Origin: Antilocapra americana
Taxonomy: Eukaryota; Chordata; Mammalia; Artiodactyla; Antilocapridae
Direction: 5' to 3'
NCBI GenBank assembly: GCA_007570785.1
Contig: ML664199.1
Span: 15,791,063-15,855,062 of the forward strand
Length of the DNA stretch: 64,000 bases
In this document: positions 1-11,285 of the stretch, in pieces
Layout of the letters: every line of letters begins with the position of its first letter
Numbering within the stretch: the first letter of the stretch is position 1
Program-made: the position numbers and the translations under genes
The notes under the pieces: generated by a model
Told to the model about the DNA's origin: nothing
Databases searched by the model: none
The model's input: only the letters and a program-made list of their open reading frames with translations

Positions 1-1
1 G

Positions 2-2461
2 ACCATAGCAAAAATCAACCAAGCCAAAAGCTGGTTCTTTGAGAAGATAAATAAAATTGACAAACCATTAGCCAGACTCATCAAGAAACAAAGGGAGAAG
101 AACCAAATCAACAGAATTAGAAATGAAAACGGAGAGACCACAACAGAAAACACAGAAATACAAAGGATCATAAGAGACTATTATCAGCAACTATATGCAA
201 ATAAACTGGACAACCTGGATGAAATGGACAAATTCATAGAAAAGTACAACTTTCCAAGACTAAACCAGGAAGAGATAGATAATATTAATAGACCCATCAC
301 AAGCATGGAAATTGAAACCGTAATCAGAAATCTTCCAAAAAACAAAAGCCCAGGACCAGATGGCTTCACAGCTGAATTCTACCAAAAATTTAGAGAAGAG
401 CTAACACCTATTCTACTCAAACTCTTCCAGAAAATTGCAGACGAAGGTAAACTTCCAAACTCATTCTATGAGGCCTCCATCACCCTAATTCCAAAACCTG
501 GCAAAGATGCCACAAAAAAAGAAAACTACAGGCCAATATCACTGATGAACTTAGATGCAAAAATCCTCAACAAAATTCTAGCAAATAGAATCCAACAACA
601 CATCAAAAAGATCATACATCATGATCAAGTAGGCTTTATCCCAGGGATGCAAGGTTTCTTCAATATTCGTAAATCAATCAATGTAATACACCACATTAAC
701 AAATTGAAAAATAAAAACCACATGATTATCTCAATAGATGCAGAGAAAGCCTTTGACAAAATTCAACATCCATTTATGATAAAAACCCTCCAAAAAGCAG
801 GAATAGAAGGAACATACCTCAACATAATTAAAGCTATATATGACAAACCCACAGCAAACATTATCCTCAATGGTGAAAAACTGGAAGCATTCCCCCTGAA
901 ATCAGGGACAAGACAAGGGTGCCCACTCTCACCACTACTATTCAACATAGTTTTGGAAGTTTTGGCCACAGCAATCAGAGCAGATAAAGAAATCAAAGGA
1001 ATACAGATTGGAAAAGAAGAAGTAAAACTCTCTCTGTTTGCTGATGATATGATCCTCTATATTGAAAACCCTAAAGACTCTACGAGAAAATTACTAGAGC
1101 TAATCAGTGAATATAGCAAAGTTTCAGGATACAAAATCAACACACAGAAATCCCTGGCATTCCTATACACTAACAGTGAGAAATCAGAAAGAGAAATTAA
1201 GGAAACAATCCCATTCACCATCGAAACAAAAAGAATAAAATACTTAGGAGTATTTCTACCTAAAGAATCAAAAGACTTGTATATAGAAAACTATAGAACA
1301 CTGATGAAAGAAATCAAGGAGGACACAAACAGATGGAGAAATGTACCGTGCTCATGGATTGGAAGAATCAATATAGTGAAAATGAGTATACTACCTAAAG
1401 CAATCTATAGATTCAATGCAATTCCTATCAAGCTACCAGAGGTCTTCTTCAAAGAATTAGAACAAATAATTTCTCAATTTGTATGGAAATACAAAAAACC
1501 TCGTATAGCCAAAGCAATCTTGAGAAAGAAGAATGGAACTGGCGGAATCAACCTACCTGACTTTAGGCTATACTACAAATCCACAGTCATTAAGACAGTA
1601 TGGTACTGGCACAAAGACAGAAACATAGATCAATGGAACAGAATAGAAAGCCCAGAGATAAATCCACGCATCTATGGACACCTTATCTTTGACAAAGGAG
1701 GCAAGAATATACAATGGAGAAAAGACAACCTCTTTAACAAGTGGTGCTGGGAAAACTGGACAGCCACTTGTAAAAGAATGAAACTAGATCACTTTCTAAC
1801 ACCATACACAAAGATAAACTCAAAATGGATTAAAGATCTAAGCATAAGACCAGAAACTATAAAACTCCTAGAGGATAACATAGGCAAAACACTCTCTGCT
1901 ATAATCCAAAGCGGGATACTCCATGACCCACCTCCCAGAATATTGGAAATAAAAACACGAATAAACAAATGGGACCTAATTAAAATTAAAAGCTTTTGCA
2001 CAACAAAGGAAACTATAAGCAAAGTGAAAAGACAGCCTTCAGAATGGGAGAAAATAATAGCCAATGAAGCAACAGACAAACAATTAATCTCAAAAATTTA
2101 CAAACAACTCCTGCAGCTCCATTCTAGAAAAATAAACAACCCAATTAAAAAGTGGGCCAAAGAACTTAACAGACATTTCTCCAAGGAAGATATAAAAATG
2201 GCTAACAAACACATGAAAAGATGCTCAACATCACTCATTATCAGAGAAATGCAAATCAAAACCACAATGAGGTACCACTTTACACCAGTCAGAATGGCTG
2301 CCATCCAAAAGTCTACAAGCAATAAATGCTGGAGAGGATGTGGAGAAAAGGGAACCCTCTTACACTGTTGGTGGGAATGCAAACTAGTACAGCCACTATG
2401 GAAACCAGAATTGAAAGAGCCACGTGCACCCCAATGTTCATCGCTGCATTGTTTACAATAG
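2..2461 (+). CDS. L1 ORF2p fragment (reverse transcriptase and Cys-rich domain), C-terminus frameshifted
   Basis: The frame is open from base 2, so the ATG at 224 is an internal methionine and not the real start. Counting residues from that ATG, RT motif A is [11 protein letters not shown] with the catalytic Asp at 172 (codon 737-739), and the FADD active site is at 272-275 (1037-1048), with both aspartates kept. The Cys-rich motif [18 protein letters not shown] begins at residue 702 (base 2327). Just after it, near 2400-2406, 85 bp present at 31324-31408 are missing. The frame then ends in about 17 unrelated residues at 2461, while the normal C-terminal frame resumes from about 2408 in another phase. 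ORF2p supplies endonuclease and RT for L1 mobility. With no visible lesion in the RT it looks recently dead, or alive in its RT only. Confidence 0.85.
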   Translation, partial: TIAKINQAKSWFFEKINKIDKPLARLIKKQREKNQINRIRNENGETTTENTEIQRIIRDYYQQLYANKLDNLDEMDKFIEKYNFPRLNQEEIDNINRPITSMEIETVIRNLPKNKSPGPDGFTAEFYQKFREELTPILLKLFQKIADEGKLPNSFYEASITLIPKPGKDATKKENYRPISLMNLDAKILNKILANRIQQHIKKIIHHDQVGFIPGMQGFFNIRKSINVIHHINKLKNKNHMIISIDAEKAFDKIQHPFMIKTLQKAGIEGTYLNIIKAIYDKPTANIILNGEKLEAFPLKSGTRQGCPLSPLLFNIVLEVLATAIRADKEIKGIQIGKEEVKLSLFADDMILYIENPKDSTRKLLELISEYSKVSGYKINTQKSLAFLYTNSEKSEREIKETIPFTIETKRIKYLGVFLPKESKDLYIENYRTLMKEIKEDTNRWRNVPCSWIGRINIVKMSILPKAIYRFNAIPIKLPEVFFKELEQIISQFVWKYKKPRIAKAILRKKNGTGGINLPDFRLYYKSTVIKTVWYWHKDRNIDQWNRIESPEINPRIYGHLIFDKGGKNIQWRKDNLFNKWCWENWTATCKRMKLDHFLTPYTKINSKWIKDLSIRPETIKLLEDNIGKTLSAIIQSGILHDPPPRILEIKTRINKWDLIKIKSFCTTKETISKVKRQPSEWEKIIANEATDKQLISKIYKQLLQLHSRKINNPIKKWAKELNRHFSKEDIKMANKHMKRCSTSLIIREMQIKTTMRYHFTPVRMAAIQKSTSNKCWRGCGEKGTLLHCWWECKLVQPLWKPELKEPRAPQCSSLHCLQ

Positions 2462-2869
2462 CCAGGACATGGAAGCAACCTAGATGCCCATCAACTGACG
2501 AATGGATAAGAAAGCTGTGGTATATATACACAATGGAATATTACTCAGCATTAAAAAAAATTCATTTGAAGCAATTCTACTCAGATGGACGAAACTGGAG
2601 CCCATTATCCAGAGTGAAGTAAGCCAGAAGCAAAAACAACAATACAGTATATTAACACATATATATGGAATTTATAAAGACAGTAATGAGAACCCAACAT
2701 GGGAGACAACAAAAGGAACGCAGATGTATAGAATAGACTTGTGGACTTTGTGGATGAGGGTAAGGGTGGGATGAGATGGGAGAAGGGCATTGAAGCATGT
2801 TAATTGTCATGTGTCTAATCAATCGCCAGCCCAGGATTGATGCTCGGGACTGGTGCAGGGAGATTTCCC

Positions 2870-2905
2870 GGGGGGGAGGGAGGAGGGAGGGGGGACCCGG
2901 AGGGG
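2870..2905 (+). other. G-rich tract in the L1 3' UTR, quadruplex-prone
   Basis: Four or more runs of three to seven G lie within about 36 bases. G-rich polypurine tracts in L1 3' UTRs that fold as G-quadruplexes are established for mammalian L1. The same tract appears in the other two young L1 ends of this window. Confidence 0.6.
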
Positions 2906-2972
2906 AAGCATATGTAAACCCATGGTGATATCATGACAATGTATGGCAAAAACAATAATAAAAAAAAAAAAG

Positions 2973-3339
2973 ATGTAAATATATTGAAAATAAAGGAAGA
3001 GAAAGTGTACAATATGAATATTAAATAAAAGATAACTATTATACGCATACTAATATCAGAAAGGATAGACTCTGAGACAAGGAGCATTACTGAAGATAAA
3101 GGGAATATCAACTCACTAGGAACACATTATAATTCTAAATTTCTTTGCAGTGAATAATATTCAAATTATATAAAACAAAACTTGACAGAAGTAAAAGATA
3201 TAGAAAAATCCTCCATCATCGTGATATATATTTTTCAGTAAACAAAAACAATAATGCTCTTAGAAAAAACACAGTATTCCTAATGTTTTGTGGGAGGAAA
3301 ATATTTCATAAATTAAATTTCTTTAAAATCAAGAACTTG
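2973..3339. other. No recognised feature
   Basis: AT-rich flank of the L1 tail. I see no coding frame or repeat that I can name. Confidence 0.5.
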
Positions 3340-4000
3340 ACTTCATTAAAAGGACTTCATTAAAAGGTGACTTTAAATGAGTAAAACCTAAAATGAGAGA
3401 AAATATTTGCATTGCATATATCCCTCAAAGAATTCATATCCACAATATAAAAAGAACTGCTATAAGACATTAAAAATATATAACCCAGTTTTTAATGCAC
3501 AAACACTAAACGAACGAAAATATCAAAATCAAAAGGGCCAAAACTTGTTTGAAAATATACTAAAGCTAATTGGTCATCAGGGCAATTCACACCCACCAGA
3601 ATGGTGAATTTTTAGTCTCACAATACCCTCATTTGGCAGGAATGTAGAACTGGAGCTCCCATACACTGCTGTTGGGGCCATACAGTTTTACCACCAGTCA
3701 GAAAAACTCTCTGTCACTATCTACTAGAGCTGAACGCATGAACACCCTATGATGCCACAATGCCTGTCACGGGTAGGCACCCAGTGTAATGTAACTCGTT
3801 TGCACTAAAAGGCATGTACAAGTGTTTACAGCAGAAGTATTGGTAGGAGCTTCAAATTAGTAACAATAGCACAGATAGGTACATTGTGGTAAATTCAACC
3901 AATGAAATGCACAGATTACTGCATGCAACAACAGAGATGAACCTCTCAGACACAATAGTAAATGATTGATAGAAACAAGACCAAAAAAAGAAAATAAACA
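3340..4000 (+). repeat. Probable ancient LINE (old L1 or HAL1) remnant
   Basis: The text runs parallel to the ORF2 C-terminus of old L1: a stretch like 'aaatatttgcattgcatat', a degraded 'ccaccagaatgg' (3592-3603), a 'ggaatgtagaactggagc' stretch, and a later 'aatgaaatgcacagattact'. It is too diverged for subfamily naming, and the boundaries are approximate. Confidence 0.45.
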
Positions 4001-4873
4001 TGCTAGCAGAGTTAGATTTACTATGAAGATAATATGGATAATCTTTAACTTGCTCAATCTAAGGCCCTGTAACAAATATTGTATTTATAATTATCTATTT
4101 CAAGAAAGCCCACAAATCATTCATCTTCCATGAACCAGTTCTTTCCTCAACCTATACAATTCCAAAATAGTAAATTAATCTGATAGTAATAGATGTCAAG
4201 TTGGTGGCTACTCCTAAAATGAAATGGCTGGTGACTGGAAGTGGACCTAGGAATGGCTTCAGAGATGCTGTTAGCCTTCTATTTATTAATCAGCAGTGAT
4301 TAATCTGTGATGTTAAGTGTTTAGCAACTTGTTTTCTGAAACAAAGTTCCTCATAGTTACACATTGTCATGCTGCCTGATTTCAAGTTATCAGCATTTGA
4401 ACAACCAGTGGCAAAATTTCTGCATGTTTAACATTTGGATCCCACAAGCTGGTACAGGTCATCTCTAGCACACCATTTTGGGGTGTGGTTTCATGGCCAT
4501 ATTTACTTTAGATATTTCACTGAAATAGAAATGTAAATATAGGATGTATCATGCCTTTTGTATATTTTATACTTCAATAAAATAGTACTTTATAGGGTAT
4601 CCTCTCCCAAAAATGAAACTAAAGTAATAAACACTGAATATCTTCCAAATACATTCAAGTTATTATGGGAATGGTCACTGGGAAAAATTTCTTTTTACAA
4701 ATTAGTTCAAAAAATAGTGTATATATTACCAATACATTTGAGCCTTCAAAGCACTATCCACAAATCTCTGTTAGCACTCTTTTCATAAACCTTTGTAATT
4801 GTATATTTATTTTTATGCAATTTCTTAGTCGGCTGTGAGTGTTAAGGGAAGGAACTGTGTTTTATTTATAATC
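4001..4873. other. No recognised feature
   Basis: Single-copy-looking AT-rich sequence. The 76-codon frame at 4558-4788 has no family resemblance or composition that supports a gene. Confidence 0.5.
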
Positions 4874-4885
4874 TCAGCCACCAAA

Positions 4886-5092
4886 GGGCTTCCCTGATGG
4901 CTCTGATGGTAAAAGTGTCTGCCCACAATGCAGGAGACCCGGATTCAATTCCTGGGTCAGGAAGTTCCCCTGGAGAAGGAAATGGCAACCCACTCCAGTA
5001 CTCTTGCCTGGAAAATTCCACTGACGGAGGAGGCTGGTGGGCTACAGTCCATGGGGTTGCAAAGAGTTGGACACCACTGAGCGACTTCACTT
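4886..5092 (+). mobile_element. Bov-tA SINE, full length, with 12-bp target-site duplication
   Basis: Bov-tA is a ruminant SINE with a tRNA-derived head (Pol III A and B boxes) and a body derived from the BovB 3' end. Here the head starts gggcttccctgatggctc and the body ends in gcgacttcactttc. It is flanked by tcagccaccaaa at 4874-4885 and 5093-5104, a perfect duplication, so the ends are firm. Confidence 0.95.
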
Positions 5093-5104
5093 TCAGCCAC
5101 CAAA

Positions 5105-6565
5105 AAATGGCTGACATGTAGTATGTTATGCAAATATACTAAATAATCATGAAACATGACAGTATTTAAAGGGATTATGACCAGAGCAGATACATGATAT
5201 TGGAGCTCGCAACAGGGAGAAACCACTTCAAGCTGCTATGATCAAGGAATCATGGAAGCTATCACACATATTTCTATGTGTTTTTACCTACATAATGCTT
5301 ATTGCAATAAAATGCTTCACCTAGCCTCCACAAGAGGTCATAGTCTTCTTTGGTCTAATGAGACTAAGGGATTTGACTTAACCAGGCATACAACTGCTTA
5401 TAGAAAAGAGCTCATTTTTTTCTTTGATATTGCTGAATGCAGATATTATGCAAAACAAATAGGAAGAAATCCTATGTGTATTTCAAAGTATTACACAGAT
5501 GTTAAAATAAATTTTTATTCTCCATTTAGCTATCTTGAGGATAACCTTAAGTGTCAATAGCTTTCTATAGGCTATTGTCTCTGAAAATTTTCTCTAAAAG
5601 TGAAATGAAAGGTGATAAGAAAGAATCAACTATTTTTCTGTGGTGGCTACCCCTAATTGAACCTTCAGACTTCACAGTTGCCAGTGATACTTCAATCAGA
5701 CTCTCAGGAAATCTGACCTCAAAGGACGTTTTTTTTTTTTTTTTTATGTCCAAAAGCAGAATTGGCAAATGATTAAGTTGGGTATTCCTTGATATCCTGC
5801 TTTTTCCCCCCAATAACCAAGAGCCTGATGAAATGCAAGTGTGTATGTCTGTGTTTCTTTTTCTGCCTGGGTTGGACCAGAAAAAGTATTATCCTCACGT
5901 TATATAGAGGTGGCCAGTCACCTTCCCCTGCAGAGACTCTGTTCTAGGCAAGTAGTGGGGCAGAGATGGACAGGAAAGGAAGAATTCACAAATCTATGTT
6001 TCCTGGAATACCTTAATCTATATTAAGATTGACCAAAGTGTGTGTTTCCATACTGCTCAGAGTATTGTCAATAAATGCATTTCAGGGTCAGGGAAAACAT
6101 TGGAGTCCAAGTTCATGTTAGCAAGTACTAGAAGGAGTGCTGGGAAGAAGGGAATTGAGCACCAGGCTAAACCCCAAGGACTAAGGCACCGTTAACCTTT
6201 AGAGTCTAAGGTCCCATCAGATTCCATAGCAATAGTGGTCATCAGGCCTCTGAGAAAGCTATAGAATCACAGGGAGTTGCTGCTGATTACTAACAAGAGA
6301 ACGAGAGCCATTCTCAACATGTCCTGAGACCTCCAAAAAAAAAAAACGATGGAGCAGTAGAGAGAGAATGCCATTTCATTCTTTCCTAAACTAGGTAGAC
6401 TGGAAGTGACACACAATGCATTTTATATGGCTTTGAATTACTCAAATTTGAAATAATGTGTTACAAAAATAGCAGCAAAGCATCAATTTATGCAAATAAT
6501 TGAAATAATGAAAACTCCCCACATTTTTTAATGTGTAAAGAATCATATTTTAAAGCTGCTGGGAC
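5105..6565. other. No recognised gene; T17 run at 5729-5745
   Basis: Single-copy-looking sequence. Several frames of 60-100 codons occur (for example 5252-5560 on +), but none has recognisable motifs or a start context that would make it a gene. Confidence 0.5.
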
Positions 6566-6567
6566 AA

Positions 6568-6795
6568 AGTGAATTGCACAGTGTAGCACTTCTTTGGTTG
6601 ACAGAAATACCTCTCAACCTTTGTCAGAATCAGCATTTCTTGTGGGGTCTTCCTGTGCCTGGGAAGGTATCTAGCAGCATTTCCAGCCTCTACCCAGTGC
6701 ATGACAGCAAATAACATCTCAGGACAATGCCAAATGCCTTTTTCAGGGTGGGCAAAATTTCTCCCATTGATAACTACTGTTCTAGGGCCTGTGTG
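6568..6795 (+). mobile_element. MER20 (hAT-Charlie non-autonomous DNA transposon)
   Basis: It follows the MER20 consensus order: a 'cctctcaacctttgtcag' start, a 'gtggggtcttcctgtgcc' core, 'gcagcatttccagcctctac', 'caatgccaaatgcc' and the closing 'actactgttctag'. MER20 is a eutherian-wide element; some copies are known to act as enhancers. Divergence is high, and the terminal inverted repeats are not clear by eye. Confidence 0.75.
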
Positions 6796-6844
6796 AGTAC
6801 AATGAGTTAGGGTAAAATGATTTGACATAAGGTTAGAGAGTTAA

Positions 6845-7180
6845 GCAGGGGATAGATCGGGATAGGTCCTGTAAAGGAATTTGGATTTTCTCAGTGTAAA
6901 AGGAAGCCAGGGAGTAGGTAGTTTAATCAGAAGTAAAGGGATCACACTCTGACTTGTAGGTGGAGAATACCATCATAGGAAGGCAAGAAAGACAGCTGTG
7001 AAAGAAATCAAGGAGCATCTGCAAGCAAGAGATGGTGACAACTTGGACTATTGCAATGTCAGAAGTAGATTCAGGATAAGTTGTGGAGGTGAGACCAAGA
7101 TTTACTGGAGACCACAGAAAGAAGGAATGAAGGATTGATCACAAATATCAGGCTTGAGCAACAGATGTGAGGGTGTCTGT
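6845..7180. repeat. Probable ancient dispersed repeat, family not named
   Basis: The text resembles a widespread old mammalian repeat in the order 'ttaagcaggggatag', 'ggatcacactctga', 'gagatggtgacaacttggactattgcaatg', 'ggaggtgagac', 'gaaggattgatcac'. It directly precedes an MLT1-type LTR and could be related internal sequence, which I cannot verify. Confidence 0.4.
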
Positions 7181-7925
7181 GGTAAACTAAACTTGGCCAC
7201 AAATTCTTTGCCAGGCCCTTCATTTAGAGAGAGATTATAAATTCCACGCTCACTACTACTGTACCACATACCCTTTGATTCTAGACTGAACTTGTCTGAG
7301 GCAGAAATACAGCAGAAAGGACATTCTAGGACTTCTGAGTTGTGGCTAGAAGCTGTCCCCATGTTTCTGGGGACAATTGTTTTCAGTACCTTGGAATTTC
7401 AGGTAGACATTTGACTACCATGAGTCAGTCATGCTATGAGAAAGCCAGGCGGAGGTACCAGCAGGGCAGGGGTGACAAGGAGGTGCAGAGAGGAAGGCCT
7501 GCCCTTCCAGCCCCCAGCTCTTCCAGCTAGTAGTATGATCTCAGCTGAAGTGAAGTGAAGTGAATTCATTCAATTGTGTCCAACTCTTTGCAACCCCATG
7601 GACTATATATATAGTCCTTGGAATTCTCCAGGCCAGAATACTAGAGTGGGTAGCCTTTCCCTTCTTCAGGGGATCTTCCCAACCCAGGGATCAAACCCAG
7701 GTCTCCTATATTGCATATAGATTCTTTACCATCTGAGCCACCAAAGAAGCCCAATCTCAGCTGAGGCCCCAGACATTATGGCATGTCTGCAGAGTGGTGG
7801 GTGATTCCCACTGTACTCTGTTCAAATTCCTGATGTACAGACTCATGGAATATAATAATAAAACTATCACTCTAAGCCACTAAGTTCTTGGAATCCTTTG
7901 TTATGCAACAGTAGATAACGGGACC
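7181..7925 (+). mobile_element. MaLR LTR, MLT1-type, split by a SINE
   Basis: The left end resembles MLT1 ('aacttggccacaaattctttg'), and the right end carries the typical tail 'taagccactaagttcttgg' followed by 'tttgttatgcaacagtagataac'. MaLR LTRs are old, non-coding ERV-L-related LTRs. The LTR is interrupted at 7549-7753 by a Bov-tA SINE. Confidence 0.7.
7549..7753 (-). mobile_element. Bov-tA SINE inside the MLT1-type LTR, 11-bp target-site duplication
   Basis: The element is reverse oriented: it begins with the body end ('gaagtgaagtgaagtg') and finishes with the reversed head ('gagccaccaaagaagccc'). The duplication atctcagctga lies at 7538-7548 and 7754-7764. A short TA run at about 7606-7615 interrupts the body. 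Confidence 0.93.
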
Positions 7926-8119
7926 AGTGTCATCTATTAAGACTTGGAAGTTTTGAAGAATTAGTTTAGGAGAGAAATCAAGAGTTTCTGATGTACTAAG
8001 TTTTCAAAGCTTGTGAAATATCTGTAGGAAAGACCAGTAACCAATTCCTATAAGAGTCTTGATCTTAGGGGATACTCAGGGCTGAACAGATAAATTTGGA
8101 AGTCACTAATATAGAAATA

Positions 8120-8338
8120 GGACTTCCCAGATGGTGCTAGTGGTAGAGAACACCCCTGCCAATGCAGGAGACATAAGAGATGTGGGTTCAATCCCTGGGT
8201 CAGGAAGATCCCCTGGAGAAGGGCATGGCAACCCACTCCAGTATTCTGGCCTGCAGAATCCCATGGACAGAGGAGCCTGACGAGCCCCAGTCCCTAGGGT
8301 CACACAGAGTCAGACATGACTGAAGCGACTTAATGTGC
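8120..8338 (+). mobile_element. Bov-tA SINE, full length
   Basis: Head 'gacttcccagatggtgctag' at 8121 and the 'aagcgacttaatg' end near 8334. Flanking 'aatatag' at both sides may be a short or decayed duplication. Confidence 0.93.
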
Positions 8339-8660
8339 ACTTAAAAATATAGAGGTAGTGTTAGACCCATAGCAATAATTAAGTTCACTTTAGGAGAAAA
8401 TATAAAGAAGGGAAATTAAGTCCTATGAAACCCCAACATTTTGAGGTTAAATGGACTAAATATTCTTTTTTCTGTTTGCTTATGTCATGGATTTTCTTTT
8501 ACCTATTTTTTTTAACCATACTGTTTCTCCCTCCTCTTTCAACTACAAACTCACCTTATAATTTCAGAAGCAGAATTAGCTGCTTCCATATACATTCTAT
8601 TGGACTTTTCAAATAATCTCTCTTTTCTCTCATCATGTTACAATTTTTAAGTGCCTATAT
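8339..8660. other. No recognised feature
   Basis: AT-rich sequence. A frame at 8425-8616 (63 codons) is rich in Phe, Leu and Ser because of base composition; nothing supports a gene. Confidence 0.5.
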
Positions 8661-8667
8661 TACTCCT

Positions 8668-8835
8668 AACAGTGGCTCCCAAATCTGTTTGGCAACTAGA
8701 ATAAGCAAAACCTTAGCATAGAGCTTCTGACTCTGTGAGTCTAGGAAGGGCTCATGAAATACCTATTTTTTGTAAATGTTTCTCAGCTATTTCTAATGTA
8801 CCCAATCCATGGCTTAGAATTTTACAATTCTTTCC
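8668..8835 (+). mobile_element. MER5-type hAT-Charlie remnant
   Basis: 'cagtggctcccaaatctg' followed by 'agcttctgactctgtgagtc' matches the order of MER5A ('cagtggttctcaaa ... tctgattcagtaggtc'). Heavily diverged. Confidence 0.55.
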
Positions 8836-8889
8836 AGAGATTCTGGACTTCCCTGGGGTAGATACCACTGAATAAGGGGAAAATATAAC

Positions 8890-9055
8890 AGAGTGATTGA
8901 AAATCTAAATCCTAATGCCTTAGAATTCTAATTTTACCACCCATTAGCTCTATGTTTTTGGTAGAGTAATTAGTCTCTCTGGGATCAATTCCCTCATTTG
9001 TAAAATGGAGTTGATTATGAAATTCATAGTTTTGTTGTGAGGCACACTACACCTG
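8890..9055 (+). repeat. MIR SINE
   Basis: The MIR core and 3' part are recognisable: 'taattttaccacccattagc', 'agtctctctgggatcaattc', 'cctcatttgtaaaatggag', 'gttgttgtgagg'. Confidence 0.8.
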
Positions 9056-9314
9056 GAATAAGGCATCTGGATACATACCCACTATTGTTATTTTTATTAA
9101 CTTTGTGCTCTCAATTCCCAGCACATGGCGCTAGGTCCATGCTGAAATGGTACTTTCTGAACCAGTCTGAAAGGAAGCTAAGTAAATTTAACTTTATGGA
9201 GCATTCCCAGTGCTAGATAGAAATACTTTAACTAGGCTCTACTTTAACGTATATTCTTAGAAACAAGATAACTAGGGTGTGGAAACTGCCATTAGCCTGG
9301 TAGTGGTAGTAGTA

Positions 9315-9690
9315 ATCAGGATAGGCTAGGTTATGCAGACCTAACAATTAACCCTGAAAAGTACATTTTCTTCATCATGACACGACTGATGCTACCCAAG
9401 ATGGGACAGAAAGTGAAACTACTGCATTCAGACTGACAGTGTCCCTACCATAAGGAACATTTCCTTGCTGGGCAGAGGGAAAGACAATGGGAGAATCACT
9501 AGCTAGTCACATGTTTTCCCAGAAGGAATCTGCCTCACTTCTGATCGTAGCCCATGACCAGAGTGACCCCGTGACCCCAGCTAACTGCAAGGAGTATGAG
9601 GAACATGAGGGAGTTGATGGAATCTTTAGTGAGTCTAGCCTACTAGCATTCAACGTAACACTTATCGCCACCAAAAATTCAGTTTCTGCT
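9315..9690 (+). repeat. Ancient dispersed repeat, family not named
   Basis: It starts 'ggataggctaggttatgc', then has a 'gcagagggaaagacaatggg' stretch, 'tagctagtcacatgttttcc' and 'ccagctaactgcaaggag', which is the order of a common old mammalian repeat. The 70-codon frame at 9487-9699 falls inside it and is not a gene. Confidence 0.5.
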
Positions 9691-9699
9691 GTGTTCTAA

Positions 9700-10190
9700 G
9701 CAGTTACACACAGTTGCTAATGGTATTTTCACAAAACCTTTGCATCAAACATATTAGCTTTGATAAAGAAGGAAACTAGGAGTAAAGAAGCTTGTTGACC
9801 GATTGTCCTGAAATGTCTCCACACTTCACCATCCCTTAACTGCCACGGCTGGCCAGGGAGAGCAGCAGCTGCTCTCCTCGGGAGCTGAGCCCTCCCCCTG
9901 TGCCATTTTCCTCGGAACTTTGCATTTAAACATTTCTTTCTCCTCATCCCCAGGTGCTCCTTCACCTCTGGTGAAGCACTTCAAGGTTTCTACATCCATT
10001 TAAAACCATAAAAACATACCCAAATCCATACTCTGTTCTGAAATTTTCTTTCCCTTTACTTTTAAACTTCTCAAAACACAGGTCTACATGTCTTATTTCT
10101 GCTTCTTAAAATCATGACATCTGTCCTCTGTCCTCACAATAACTGTGGTTACCCCTCCATAGCTGCCAATACACAAGTATTGGAAATCAC
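9700..10190. other. No gene; faint MIR/L2-like 'gaaggaaactaggagtaaag' at about 9769-9788
   Basis: Mostly single-copy-looking sequence. The short phrase resembles the 'gaggaaactgaggc' signature of MIR-class repeats but is too short to call. Confidence 0.4.
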
Positions 10191-10194
10191 AGTG

Positions 10195-10300
10195 AGGCTG
10201 ACTGAGCAACAGAACTAAAGTTTTAGAAGCTGAATTTGAGTCCCTGTGCCTTACTAGCTTGGAACCCCAGGCAAATTTACCATAATCAATATTGAGTCAT
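10195..10300 (+). repeat. Possible MIR fragment
   Basis: 'gaatttgagtccctgtgcc' then 'ttactagcttggaaccccag' and 'gcaaatttacc' follow the MIR centre ('tgggttcgaatcc ... ttactagctgtgtgacc'). Confidence 0.5.
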
Positions 10301-11039
10301 TTTCCCAAAACTGTACTACATGAACCCTCAACTCCAGGAAAACCCATCTACCCATTGCTCTTCAAACATACCTGACTCATCTCTACATTTGTGTCATTTC
10401 TATTGCTCAATCTGTAGTTATTCCTTTCCTCTATCCTCCTGCATTAATCTAAATACTCCTGATTCTTCATGTTTTGTCAGTTCCCAAGGCCTTCCAGCAA
10501 ACATCTCAGCCCATAATTTTTTTCTTAACTAGTTTCTCTTATAACTAGTGTAAGATTTTCTACTAAGATATGACACGTTTTTTACAGAACTTTCTTCTTC
10601 CCCCAAATGCTCGCCTGCATTTGTTTTGTACGCATGGCTCTCCAACTCTGCCACAGCTGACTGAAGGAGGAAGCAGTGACTCGTCCCAAGATGAACCAGT
10701 CAGAACCTCAGTCCTAATAACTAGAATTGGGACTCAGAGATAGGTAGCTAATAACCCTGGCTTGATTACTTAAATGAAAAATATAAAATTCAGAATAACA
10801 TGGGAGTTGTGGTTAGCCATGTGCATAATAAAGCAGGAAAATCTTGATCTACAGAAAAATAAAGAAGGAATGTGGTGGGCATGCAGAAGGGAACAGAGAT
10901 GAAGTTTGAAGGCAACTGCTGACCAAGCTTCTAACAGCATTCTTGTGATGTTTGCTGCATTTCCTGCCTTGGACAAAGATATTCAGGTATCCAATCTAAC
11001 TCTTTTTATGCTTTGTGGCTTGGAACAACTTTCAACAAA
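10301..11039. other. No recognised gene
   Basis: Single-copy-looking sequence. 10640-10760 ('gccacagctgactgaaggag', 'ccagtcagaacctcag') may be an old repeat that I cannot name. Confidence 0.4.
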
Positions 11040-11285
11040 AACAAACAAACTGTAGCCAAGAAGCACCCATTTTTCCACTTATTCACATATTACCTTGTAC
11101 AGTTGCCTAGTTACCTTGTTGCTAGTTGCCTAGTACTAGTTACCTTGTACAGTTGCCTTGTTTCAAATGTGTTTATTTCTCTAATTAGGTTGCAAAACTT
11201 CTCTAATGTGGGAATCTTGTCTCATTTTCTTTACCTTAAATCCTTCCACTAGTGCCCTCTGTAGTAGCACTGTGGGAACTCAATG
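11040..11285 (+). repeat. Probable L2 trace with a local 50-bp-period duplication
   Basis: 'tcttgtctcattttctttac' and 'agtgccctctgtagtagcac' resemble an L2 3' end. Within it the 18-mer taccttgtacagttgcct occurs at 11091-11108 and 11141-11158, 50 bp apart, with a third degenerate copy between them. Confidence 0.4.

Larger units (their letters stand above)
1..2972 (+). mobile_element. Young ruminant L1 (L1_BT-type), 3' half; left end outside window
   Basis: LINE-1 copies itself by target-primed reverse transcription. The sequence shows the end of the endonuclease-RT linker, the RT domain, the Cys-rich C-terminal region, a 3' UTR with a G-rich tract and an A-rich tail ending near 2972. It agrees almost base for base with the other young copy at 30704-31975, apart from a deletion near 2400. 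The 5' part is cut by the window, so whether it is full length and whether it has a target-site duplication cannot be told. Confidence 0.95.

Noticed and set aside
6550..6828. 92-codon minus frame with His/Cys residues
   Set aside because: It is the complement of the MER20 element; no zinc-finger spacing.
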